Source of the DNA: Paractinoplanes atraurantiacus
GTDB taxonomy: Bacteria; Actinomycetota; Actinomycetes; Mycobacteriales; Micromonosporaceae
Reading direction: 5' to 3'
Assembly (NCBI RefSeq): GCF_900215205.1
Contig: NZ_OBDY01000032.1
Location: 15,378-50,866, forward strand
DNA: 35,489 bases
A program made the translations under genes and the position numbers. The notes beneath the pieces were generated by a model, which did not search any database, was not told where the DNA came from, and saw only the letters and a program-made list of their open reading frames with translations. Within the stretch, counting starts at the first letter, position 1, and each line of letters starts with the position of its first letter. Below are positions 13,796-21,687 of the stretch, one piece after another.

Positions 13796-16700
13796 CTACC
13801 AGCCGCCGACGCCGGCCAGGACGCGCTCCACCGGCACCGGCTTGCCCAGGTAGAAGCCCTGCCCGAACGGCACGCCGCAGGCCACGAGGGCGTCGCGCTG
13901 CGCGGCCGTCTCGATGCCTTCGGCGATGACGGTGCAGCCGTGCTGCTCGGCGAACTCGACCAGCGCCCGGATCGCGGCCTGCCGCGCGGTCTGGTGCTCG
14001 ACGCCCTCCAGCGAGTCGACGCCCAGCTTGAGGAAGGCCGGCCGCAGCGTCTCGACCATGGACAGGGTCTCGTAGCCCGCGCCCAGGTCGTCGACGGCGA
14101 CGCGCACGTTGCCGCCGAGCCGGCTGAGTTCGGCCGGCGCCTCGGCGCCGACCTCGAGGACCAGGGGACGCCGCGCCTGGTGGAGCAGCGGTGCCAGGTC
14201 GTGCGGGCGGCGCAGCAGGTCGGCCGAGACGTTGATCGCGAGCCAGGTGCCGTTGGGCAGGGAGGCCGAGGACGTGATGGCCGCCTGGACCAGCGCCGCG
14301 TCGAGCGCGACGTGCACGCCCCGCTCGGCGGCCGCCTCCAGGGCCTCCCGCGGGTTGCTGCCGTCGGCGAAGCGGGTGAGCGCCTCGTACCCGGCGACAT
14401 GGCCGTTGATCATGTTGTAGATCGGCTGGAAGACCGTGAAGAAGCTGAACTCCTCGAACGAGTGGGCCCGGCTGGACGACGATTTGTCGGTCTTCCAGGC
14501 GCCGGCGTCGTTGCGCTGGAGCCGTACGGTCGTCTGGCCGGCGGCGGCGCCGTGCTCGTGCCGGTAGTGCAGGACGGTCGCCCAGTCACCGACCGGGGCC
14601 GTCTTCTTCGGCGCTTTCTTCTTCTTGCCGGTCTTCTTCGGGGTGACCGGCCGGATCAGCCAGTTGCGCAGGTGGGTCCACAGGTCGACGACCGTGTTGC
14701 CCAGGCCGACGAAGGCGATCATCGCGTACAGCGAGAGGATCAGGTTGAGCCCGGCGAAGACCAGGTTGTTCCACTGGTGAAGCTGGATGTCGTGCACGAC
14801 GGTGTAGACGCAGAGCGCGACCAGCGCCAGGGGCAGGATGAGATAGCTGGTCGCCGCCGTCGTGCGGTCACGCACCTTGGGCGTGCGCTTGAACGCGCTC
14901 TTTTCGCCGGTGAGCAGCTGGAGCAGCGAGGCGATGCTGCCCGACAGGTTGACCGGCAGCAGGATCAGGTTGAAGCCGTAGATCCGCAGCATGTCCGACC
15001 GCTTGTAGCCCAGGTGCTTCAGGTCGGCCGCCATCATCAGGAAGTACGGCACCGAGACGAGCAGCAGGATCGGGTTGAGCAGCTCGTTGTTGAACGGGTA
15101 GGCCAGCATGACGATCAGGCACACGGAGCTCCAGAAGATGGAGGCCATGTAGTTGACCCGCAGGAAGTACTCGCCGAAGCGGTTCTTGTCCTCGCGCTTG
15201 GACTTCGCCCGGAACTGGTCCTTGAGGCGCGACAGGATCAGCAGGCCGCCGTTGGCCCAGCGCTGCCGCTGGATGCAGAGCGAGCCGAAGTCGGGTGGGG
15301 TCGCGCTGTAGGCGAGCCGCTCGGGGTAGTTGTGCAGCGACCAGCCCCGTACACCGAGGTCGATCGTCGATTCGGTGTCCTCGATGACCGTACGGTCCTG
15401 GATGTACCGCTTGATCTCCCAGTCGCCCTCGTACGAGACCTCGCAGATCTCGTCCAGGGCCTTCTTGCGCAGCACCGCGTTGGCGCCGACCCAGAACGTG
15501 GCGCCGTAGTGCGTCATGCCCTGATGGACGATGTACTGAATGTCCGTCGTAGCGCCCGAGATGCGCTCGATGCGGGTCGCCGAGCCCGGATAGGCGCTGT
15601 ACGGAGTCTGCGCCACCGCGTGCTGAGCGTAGGCACCTTGTTCGAGCAGATGGACGAGCCGCAGCGCGTACTCGGGAAGCAGAACGCTGTCGGCGTCGAG
15701 GGTCAGCACGTAGTCGGGGTCGGGGACGACCAGGTCGGCCCGGTTGGGGCCCGCGGTCACCAGCGCGGTGCCCATCGGGGTGCTGATCTCCTGATAGGCG
15801 CCGCCCATGAGCCCGATGTAGCTGTTGAGGTTCATCGCCTTGTTCGGCTCGTGCGACAGCGACACGTACTTCTTGCGCTCGAAGCTGGTGACCTGCGCGT
15901 CGAAGATGGCGAGCAGCCGCTTGTAGAGCTGGTTCATCCGGGCCAGCGGCAGCGTGACCTGCTCGTCGGCGCCTTTGTGCAGGGCGCCCGAGATCTGGCC
16001 GAGCTCCACGGCCAGCGGCTGGAGGATGTGCTCGACGAAGAACGTGTCGGTGTGGTCGACCATCTCCTGCCGGGCGCCGAGGTCGTAGAGCCAGTCGGAG
16101 GCGAACCGGTATTCGTCGGCCAGCCGGCGCATGTCCTCGAGGACCACGAGATAGCCGCCGCGGTACCGCACCTGGTCGTCGAAGCTCGCGAAGGCGGTCG
16201 AGACGTGGTGGTACGGGACCTTGAGCTCGGTCTCGATCCGGCCCGGCAGCGCGCGGGCGGCGAGGAGCATGTCGCGGGCGGCCCGGGTCTTGGGCTGCCG
16301 CGGGTCGTCGATGAGAAGGGTCACCCGCAGGCCGGGGTATTCCTGGAGGGCGGCCGACAGCAGCGTGGTGCGGTTGGTGCGCTCGTCCTCCTGATATGAC
16401 GGCACCAGAACGGTCACGGACGGCGTCTTCCCGCCGATGAACTCGTCGAGCATGATCCGGGGCGCCCGCTGGTGGCCGCGTCCGCGGTAGAAGTAGCCGA
16501 TCCGCGTGATGAGGTAGGCGATGGCGGAGGCGGCCAGGCCGGTGACGACGAGCATGTAGACGATCGCCTCGATCCCCAGCCGCACGCTGGACGCGTGACC
16601 GGCGATGAACTGCTGGATGATCGTGTATGTGATGTAACAGGCCCAGACCGTGATGGTCACCACGATGGCGAGCCGGCCGCGGGTGATCCTGCCTTCGGAG

Positions 16701-16798
16701 ACCGGTGACGGAACGATCGGATGAGGTTCCGTCCTCCGGTCGGCTCCCCATTGGCGCTGGGCGTCCGGCTTACGCCGGTCCGCCGGTGTGCGTGGCAT
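13796..16798 (-). CDS. Membrane GT2 polysaccharide synthase fused to an EAL phosphodiesterase domain
   Basis: The 1000-aa protein starts with TM helices at about 42-65 and 76-100. A family-2 processive glycosyltransferase domain follows: VTVLVPSYQE (128-137), DAD (368-370), the catalytic-base region VIEDTEST (about 471-478) and QRQRW (510-514), as in cellulose, hyaluronan and chitin synthases. More TM helices (about 550-590, 608-628, 650-700) and a Lys-rich linker (720-733) lead to an EAL domain (785-1000). The c-di-GMP phosphodiesterase residues appear present: Glu805 in EALTR, Asn856, Glu882, Asp903/Asp904, Lys924, Glu960 and Gln980. The frame is open to 17002, but codons before ATG 16798 lose the GC3 bias, so the shorter form is chosen (GAAGGG 11 bases upstream). 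Confidence 0.88.
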   Translation of the reverse strand: MPRTPADRRKPDAQRQWGADRRTEPHPIVPSPVSEGRITRGRLAIVVTITVWACYITYTIIQQFIAGHASSVRLGIEAIVYMLVVTGLAASAIAYLITRIGYFYRGRGHQRAPRIMLDEFIGGKTPSVTVLVPSYQEDERTNRTTLLSAALQEYPGLRVTLLIDDPRQPKTRAARDMLLAARALPGRIETELKVPYHHVSTAFASFDDQVRYRGGYLVVLEDMRRLADEYRFASDWLYDLGARQEMVDHTDTFFVEHILQPLAVELGQISGALHKGADEQVTLPLARMNQLYKRLLAIFDAQVTSFERKKYVSLSHEPNKAMNLNSYIGLMGGAYQEISTPMGTALVTAGPNRADLVVPDPDYVLTLDADSVLLPEYALRLVHLLEQGAYAQHAVAQTPYSAYPGSATRIERISGATTDIQYIVHQGMTHYGATFWVGANAVLRKKALDEICEVSYEGDWEIKRYIQDRTVIEDTESTIDLGVRGWSLHNYPERLAYSATPPDFGSLCIQRQRWANGGLLILSRLKDQFRAKSKREDKNRFGEYFLRVNYMASIFWSSVCLIVMLAYPFNNELLNPILLLVSVPYFLMMAADLKHLGYKRSDMLRIYGFNLILLPVNLSGSIASLLQLLTGEKSAFKRTPKVRDRTTAATSYLILPLALVALCVYTVVHDIQLHQWNNLVFAGLNLILSLYAMIAFVGLGNTVVDLWTHLRNWLIRPVTPKKTGKKKKAPKKTAPVGDWATVLHYRHEHGAAAGQTTVRLQRNDAGAWKTDKSSSSRAHSFEEFSFFTVFQPIYNMINGHVAGYEALTRFADGSNPREALEAAAERGVHVALDAALVQAAITSSASLPNGTWLAINVSADLLRRPHDLAPLLHQARRPLVLEVGAEAPAELSRLGGNVRVAVDDLGAGYETLSMVETLRPAFLKLGVDSLEGVEHQTARQAAIRALVEFAEQHGCTVIAEGIETAAQRDALVACGVPFGQGFYLGKPVPVERVLAGVGGW

Positions 16799-16891
16799 GC
16801 GTTTTAGGGCCCTTCGGTGCGAATTGCGTCGACACCGCACGGCGGCGTCCGGCGGAATTGTCGTTCCAAGATCAAGTTTTGACGCTCGGAT

Positions 16892-16904
16892 GTCCAGATT
16901 GGAC
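16892..16904. promoter_or_regulatory. Inverted repeat between the divergent GT2-EAL and GH18 genes
   Basis: GTCCA-GAT-TGGAC is a perfect 5-bp inverted repeat, with GATG and CATC extending it imperfectly on either side. It lies 92 bp upstream of the GH18 ATG and 93 bp upstream of the GT2 ATG, almost midway in the 185-bp divergent gap. It is a candidate shared operator. TTGACG (16879-16884) could be a -35 for the GH18 gene, but no good -10 follows. Confidence 0.4.
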
Positions 16905-16983
16905 GTCATCGTCTGTTTGCCCGATCGCGCAAAAGGCGGGGGTGCGTCAGCGTGTGGCGACTCGAAAACTCGAAAGGCCATAC

Positions 16984-18588
16984 ATGACGGACCGCGCCAC
17001 ACACGTAGCCGTGCGGCCGGAGTACGACCCGCTCGCCGACCCGAACTGGCAGGAACCGGAGCAGCCGCGCAGCCGGCTCTCCTGGCCGCGACTGGGCATC
17101 CTGGTGCTCGTCCTGGCCCTGGCCGGCGTCGGCGGCACCCTCGAGGTCATGCACCTGCGGAACACGTCCGGGCCGACCGCGAAGTCCTGGGCGGTGCCGT
17201 ACGTCGACGTCACGCTGACCCCGACCTTCCAGTTCCAGGACCCCACGGCCAACCCGGCCAACGACGTCGCGCTCGGCTTCGTCGTCGCCGACCCGCAGAG
17301 CCCGTGCACGCCGAGCTGGGGCGGCGCCTACACCCTGGACGGGGCGGCCTCGTCGCTCGAACTCGACCGCCGCATCAACCAGCTGCGGCAGGCCGGCGGC
17401 GACATCACCCTGAGCCTCGGCGGCCTGGCCAACAAGGAGCTCGCCGTCGCCTGCACCGACCAGGACCGGCTCACCGGCGCGTACCGCCAGCTGATCAAGC
17501 GGTACGACGTGAACACCCTCGACCTTGACATCGAGGGAACCGCCGTCGCCGACCAAGCGTCCCTGCGGCGGCGCGTCACCGCGGTCGCCACGGTCCAGAA
17601 GGAGCGGGAGAAGGACGGCAAGCCGCTCGCCGTCTGGCTCACCCTGCCGGTCACCCCGAACGGCCTCACCGACGACGGTGTCGCTCTGGTCCGCGGCATG
17701 CTCGAAGGCGACGTCGCCCTGCGCGGCGTCAACGTCATGACGATGGACTACAACAACGGCGACAAGAACCCGGACATGCTGGCCCTGAGCACGAGCGCGC
17801 TCAACGGCACCCACAAGCAGCTGTCCGACCTCTACCTGCGCCTCGGCCAGAAGCTCACGTCGCCGCAGGTGTGGTCCCGCATCGGGGCCACCCCGATGAT
17901 CGGCCAGAACGACGTCGACACCGAGCGCTTCACGCTCGACGACGCCGCCGGCCTGGCCAGGTTCGCCGTCGACAACGGCCTCGGCCGGGTCTCGATGTGG
18001 TCGATCAACCGGGACGCACCCTGCCGCGGCACCTTCGCCAACGTGGTGGTGCACTCCAACACGTGCAGCGGCGTCGACCAGGACGCGCTCGCCTTCTCGA
18101 AGGTCTTCGCCGGCCTGCCCGGCAAGGCCGCCACCGGCGGCAGCGCCGACTCGGTGGAGATCCCCGACCAGGCCGCCACCGTCGACGACCCGAAGACCAG
18201 CCCCTACCCGATCTGGCGGCTCACCGCGATGTACGTGGGCGGCTACAAGGTCGTCTGGCACGGCGTCGTCTACGAGGCCAAGTGGGCCAACTCCGGCCTC
18301 GACCCGTCGGCGGCGCCGGCCGCCGGCACGCAGAGCGCCTGGTCGGTGATCGGCCCGGTCAGCCCGGTCGAGAAGGCGCCCCGCCCGGTGCCGACGGTCA
18401 CCGGGGTCAAGCGGATCTGGGCCCCCGGCATCCTCTACCAGCGCGGTGCCCGGGTGATGTCCAACGGCCTGCCGTACGAGGCGAGGTGGACCACCAAGGG
18501 AGAGACCCCGTCGACCGAGTTCCCGATCGACGCCGACGACCCGTGGAAGCCGCTGTTCAACGTCCCCGGCGAACCGGTGATGAACTGA
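16984..18588 (+). CDS. Membrane-anchored GH18 chitinase-like enzyme with carbohydrate-binding modules
   Basis: The 534-aa protein has one N-terminal TM anchor (36-55) after a short cytosolic tail, so the enzyme faces outward. A GH18 barrel covers about 70-375. ITLSLGG (141-147) is the conserved strand 3, and NTLDLDIEG (177-185) provides Asp180, Asp182 and catalytic Glu184. The first Asp of the usual D-x-x-D-x-D-x-E is Asn. Two CBM5/12-like modules follow (about 400-455: YPIWRLTAMYVGGYKVVWHG then YEAKWAN; about 475-525: LYQRGARVMSNGLPYEARWTTKG). GAAAGG lies nine bases before the ATG. It is divergent from the GT2-EAL gene, suggesting it cuts or trims the polymer made there. Confidence 0.88.
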   Translation: MTDRATHVAVRPEYDPLADPNWQEPEQPRSRLSWPRLGILVLVLALAGVGGTLEVMHLRNTSGPTAKSWAVPYVDVTLTPTFQFQDPTANPANDVALGFVVADPQSPCTPSWGGAYTLDGAASSLELDRRINQLRQAGGDITLSLGGLANKELAVACTDQDRLTGAYRQLIKRYDVNTLDLDIEGTAVADQASLRRRVTAVATVQKEREKDGKPLAVWLTLPVTPNGLTDDGVALVRGMLEGDVALRGVNVMTMDYNNGDKNPDMLALSTSALNGTHKQLSDLYLRLGQKLTSPQVWSRIGATPMIGQNDVDTERFTLDDAAGLARFAVDNGLGRVSMWSINRDAPCRGTFANVVVHSNTCSGVDQDALAFSKVFAGLPGKAATGGSADSVEIPDQAATVDDPKTSPYPIWRLTAMYVGGYKVVWHGVVYEAKWANSGLDPSAAPAAGTQSAWSVIGPVSPVEKAPRPVPTVTGVKRIWAPGILYQRGARVMSNGLPYEARWTTKGETPSTEFPIDADDPWKPLFNVPGEPVMN

Positions 18589-18597
18589 GAAACAGAC

Positions 18598-18638
18598 GCC
18601 GCCCGCGACCTCGAGGTCGCGGGCGGCGCCTGTTTTTT
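18598..18638. terminator. Strong bidirectional intrinsic terminator
   Basis: A perfect 30-nt palindrome (18598-18627, centre TCGA, 13-bp stem starting GCCGCCCGCGACC) is flanked by AACAG on the left and CTGTTTTTT on the right. That gives a textbook hairpin plus U-run (18633-18638) for the GH18 gene. It lies five bases beyond the stop of the convergent FG-GAP gene, so it may also end that transcript from the other side. Confidence 0.93.
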
Positions 18639-18643
18639 GCAGA

Positions 18644-21600
18644 TCAGTAGAGGGCGGCGTACTTCTGGTAGCCCGTCCCGACCAGCTGGAGGGCGCCGAA
18701 GCCGCCCTTGCCGTTGCCGAGCTTGCGCCACAGAACGCCCGCGCTGTTGCGCATGAGCAGGTCGTTCTTGCCGTCTTCGTTCAGGTCACCGGCCCCGATG
18801 ATCGTGTTGAAGCCCAGGTAACCGCTGCCGATCAGATGCATGCCCGGGGTGAAGCCACCCTTGCCGTCGCCGTACCAGGCGTACATCGTCGTGCCGTAGA
18901 TCGCGATCAGATCGGCCTTGCCGTCACCGGTGATGTCGCCCGGACCGACGAAACGGGAGACGCCCTTGTAGGTGCCTCCATAGGCCGCGGACGAGCTGAA
19001 GCCGCCCTTGCCGTTGCCGGTGAAGCGGAACAGGCGCCCGGTCGAGGTCTCCCGGGCGAGCAGGTCGGAGACGCCGTCGCCGGTGAGGTCGCCGGTGTGC
19101 ACGATCTGGTTGAAGCGGTTCCAGTTGCCCGGGACAGCCACCGAGGTCTGAATGTCGAAGGCCGGACGGCCGTATCCGAGGTAGACCCGCATGGTGCCGT
19201 TGGCGAAGCGGACCAGCAGGTCGTTCTTGGCGTCGCGGTTGATGTCGCCATAGGGCACGAGTGCGGTGATCTTCGAGCGGTTCCAGGTCTCCGTCGCGCC
19301 GTTGGAGTCGCGCAGAGCGGCCGTGGACGGGCTCGACGCCAACCAGTGACCCGCACCCGACGGGAGGACGCCCAGCACCGACGGGAAGCCGAAGCGGTCG
19401 ATCGCATGCAACGTGGGTGTGCCGAAGGAGAGCAGGAACGAGCCCGAACCGAGTGTCGTCGTGCCCGACACCAACTGCCATCGGTAGGTGCCGCTCGTCG
19501 CCCGCTTGCCGCCCACGAGGCCGTTCCAGGAGACCTGGCGGGTGACAGGAACGGCGCCGGTGGTCGAGTCGTACACGACTTTGCCGGTCCGCGCCTGGGT
19601 GATGATGACCCGCGACGCCGTCACCGGGCGGGTGAACCGGAACCTGACCGACCATACGCTGGGAGTGGTGGTGCCCTGCTCGTAGGTGAAGTCGTACTCG
19701 GTCCAGACCGCCGGGGCCGAGGGCGTGACACCGGGGTCGACGATGTGCACGGCGTTGTCGCTGTCGACCCAGGCCACGTCGCCGCCGAACTTGTCGACGG
19801 CCCAGTTCACGTTGCGGTCGTCGGCCAGCGGGCCGCGGTCGAAGGTGGCCAGCGTGGCCGGTTCGCCGAGCTTGCCGCCGGTGATCTCGTAGCGGACGAG
19901 CGTGCCGTCGGCGTTGTGCCGCACGACGTAGTTGTCGCCGAGCAGGTACTGGCCGGCCGGCAGCGCGATGTTCGCCTTGAGGGTCAGGTCGTAGACGCCG
20001 GCCGGGCCGGTGGCCCCGCACGCCCAGTAGAGGTACTTCGCGGTGGCCTGGACCTCGGTGGCCGTGCAGGCCGAGCCGGTGGTGACCGTGGCGCCGGCCG
20101 TGGCCGGATCGTTCGGGCCGATCGGCAGAGTGAAAGCTTGCAAGGTGCCGGCCTTCGTGGCGCGCCACAGGGTGCGGAACCACAGCGCGGCCCCGGTCAC
20201 CGGTCCGGAGTAGACGACGCCGTTGCTGTTCAGATCGACGTACTGCGTCTTCGGGTTGCCGCCGTTGATGAGGGTGTACCGGTAGGAGGCGTCGACGACG
20301 CTGCTTCCGGTCGACGGGATGGCAAAGCTTGACCCGGTCTGCCCGCCGTCCTGGTAGTTGAGGGTCGTTCCGCTGATCCACGGCATGCCCCAGTCGTGGC
20401 CGCCGAGCGTCCGCACGCAGGCGGCATCGGTCTCGCACGGCTGAGGGGGATCGGGGAACGCCTTGTCGTCGGTGCGGCCGGTGACCCCGCTCGGTCCGAT
20501 CGAGTAGCTGTAGGGGTGGTAGCCGATGGTTCCCTCGCCGATCGGCTGGGACGCGGTCACGTGACGCAGCCGGCCCGACGAGAGCGAGACCCCGGCGTTC
20601 ACCGTGGGCGCTATGACCGGCGTGACGACCTCCTGGCCCTCGGCCGTGACCTTGCGCAGCGCCCAGTCCGAACCGTCCCCGGTGCCACCGGCGAAGAGGA
20701 CGCTGTCGGGGCCCTGGGTGAGTGTCGACAGGCGCGTGTTCGCCACCGGCGTGGGCTTGGCGCCGTCCGGGGTCTGGCGCTGGACCTTCAGCCAGCCGTT
20801 CTCGGCGAACGACGACACGGTGATCAGGTCGTCGCCGGCCAGACCGAAACTGGGGGACACCGCCGCCACCGTGAAGACGGTGGCGGCGGAGTCGGTGCCG
20901 TCCGTGATGCCGTCCCTCGAGAATGTGCGCACAGCTGGGCCGGTGAACAGGCCGACGCGGTCCCCGGAGAGCACGACCTTGAGGGCCACGGCCGACCCGG
21001 GAATCGGCGCGACCCTGCTCGTGGCGGCGTCCAGCAGGCCGTACTGATATCCGGCCGAAGTGTGAAACCGCAGCACGGCCGCCCGGTCGTCGCCGGTTTC
21101 GATCCGGACCGCGTTGGTGCCGTCCGGAACCCCGGTGACCAGCGTGGTGGTGTCGGAGCCGTCACCGGCCGGCCGCCGCAGCTCGATCTGGAAGTCGGGG
21201 CGGACCTGGAGCAGGGCGTCGCCGACCGGCCGAGCGTTGTAGACGCTCCCGTTGAAGGGCAGGTCGACCCGATGCCAGGTCATGGCGTCGAGATCCAGCG
21301 TCCATCGCAAGGTGGAGGTGACCGGACGATCTGCCGTCGACACCAGGACTTCGACGGTGTCGCCGAACAGCCCGGCGACTCCGCCCGAGGGAACGTTGGT
21401 CAGGGCCGAGACCACGACCGACCGTCGGTCGGAATATCTGGTCCACAGCCAGGGGGACGTGCTCGTGCGCCGATGCAGGACGCCGGTCTTACCGGCGAAG
21501 GCGACCGAGTTGTTGAGGCTGGTCTGGTTGGGCGGACCTTTCTCGGCCGGCACGACTGTCACTTCGTGAGGGGTGGTCGCGGCCATCGCGGGGGCGGGGA

Positions 21601-21673
21601 CCGAGGTCCCCGCCGCGGCCGCGAGGGCACCGCCGACCATCGCCGCGAGGGTGCGGCGGTAGGCGTTCTTCAC
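18644..21673 (-). CDS. Secreted FG-GAP/VCBS beta-propeller protein, paralogue A
   Basis: This 1009-aa exported protein has a signal peptide MKNAYRRTLAAMVGGALAAAAG with cleavage after AMA near residue 32. The long middle reads as repeated propeller blades. An FlgD-like Ig domain follows (VVYDSTTGAVPVTRQVSWNG then GTYRWQLVSG). The C-terminal fifth has FG-GAP repeats with calcium-loop motifs DINRDAKNDLL, DLTGDGVSDLL, DITGDGKADLI and DLNEDGKNDLL. The C-terminus VGTGYQKYAALY is shared with both neighbours. The start is GTG with CAGGAAA upstream. It is the third gene of a three-gene tandem family, 14 bp after the previous stop. The ligand is unknown; adhesion or cell-surface sensing are possibilities. 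Confidence 0.85.
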   Translation of the reverse strand: MKNAYRRTLAAMVGGALAAAAGTSVPAPAMAATTPHEVTVVPAEKGPPNQTSLNNSVAFAGKTGVLHRRTSTSPWLWTRYSDRRSVVVSALTNVPSGGVAGLFGDTVEVLVSTADRPVTSTLRWTLDLDAMTWHRVDLPFNGSVYNARPVGDALLQVRPDFQIELRRPAGDGSDTTTLVTGVPDGTNAVRIETGDDRAAVLRFHTSAGYQYGLLDAATSRVAPIPGSAVALKVVLSGDRVGLFTGPAVRTFSRDGITDGTDSAATVFTVAAVSPSFGLAGDDLITVSSFAENGWLKVQRQTPDGAKPTPVANTRLSTLTQGPDSVLFAGGTGDGSDWALRKVTAEGQEVVTPVIAPTVNAGVSLSSGRLRHVTASQPIGEGTIGYHPYSYSIGPSGVTGRTDDKAFPDPPQPCETDAACVRTLGGHDWGMPWISGTTLNYQDGGQTGSSFAIPSTGSSVVDASYRYTLINGGNPKTQYVDLNSNGVVYSGPVTGAALWFRTLWRATKAGTLQAFTLPIGPNDPATAGATVTTGSACTATEVQATAKYLYWACGATGPAGVYDLTLKANIALPAGQYLLGDNYVVRHNADGTLVRYEITGGKLGEPATLATFDRGPLADDRNVNWAVDKFGGDVAWVDSDNAVHIVDPGVTPSAPAVWTEYDFTYEQGTTTPSVWSVRFRFTRPVTASRVIITQARTGKVVYDSTTGAVPVTRQVSWNGLVGGKRATSGTYRWQLVSGTTTLGSGSFLLSFGTPTLHAIDRFGFPSVLGVLPSGAGHWLASSPSTAALRDSNGATETWNRSKITALVPYGDINRDAKNDLLVRFANGTMRVYLGYGRPAFDIQTSVAVPGNWNRFNQIVHTGDLTGDGVSDLLARETSTGRLFRFTGNGKGGFSSSAAYGGTYKGVSRFVGPGDITGDGKADLIAIYGTTMYAWYGDGKGGFTPGMHLIGSGYLGFNTIIGAGDLNEDGKNDLLMRNSAGVLWRKLGNGKGGFGALQLVGTGYQKYAALY

Positions 21674-21687
21674 TTTGTTTCCTGGGG

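Noticed and set aside
13940..16399. Long open frame of 819 codons on the plus strand opposite the GT2-EAL gene
   Set aside because: It is the antisense shadow of a high-GC3 gene. Its product is Val/Asp/Gly/Arg-rich without any domain, whereas the minus frame has clear GT2 and EAL motifs.
16799..17002. N-terminal extension of the GT2-EAL protein
   Set aside because: Codons between 16799 and 16909 have about half A/T at third positions, unlike the gene body. The stretch also overlaps the divergent promoter region and the start of the GH18 gene.
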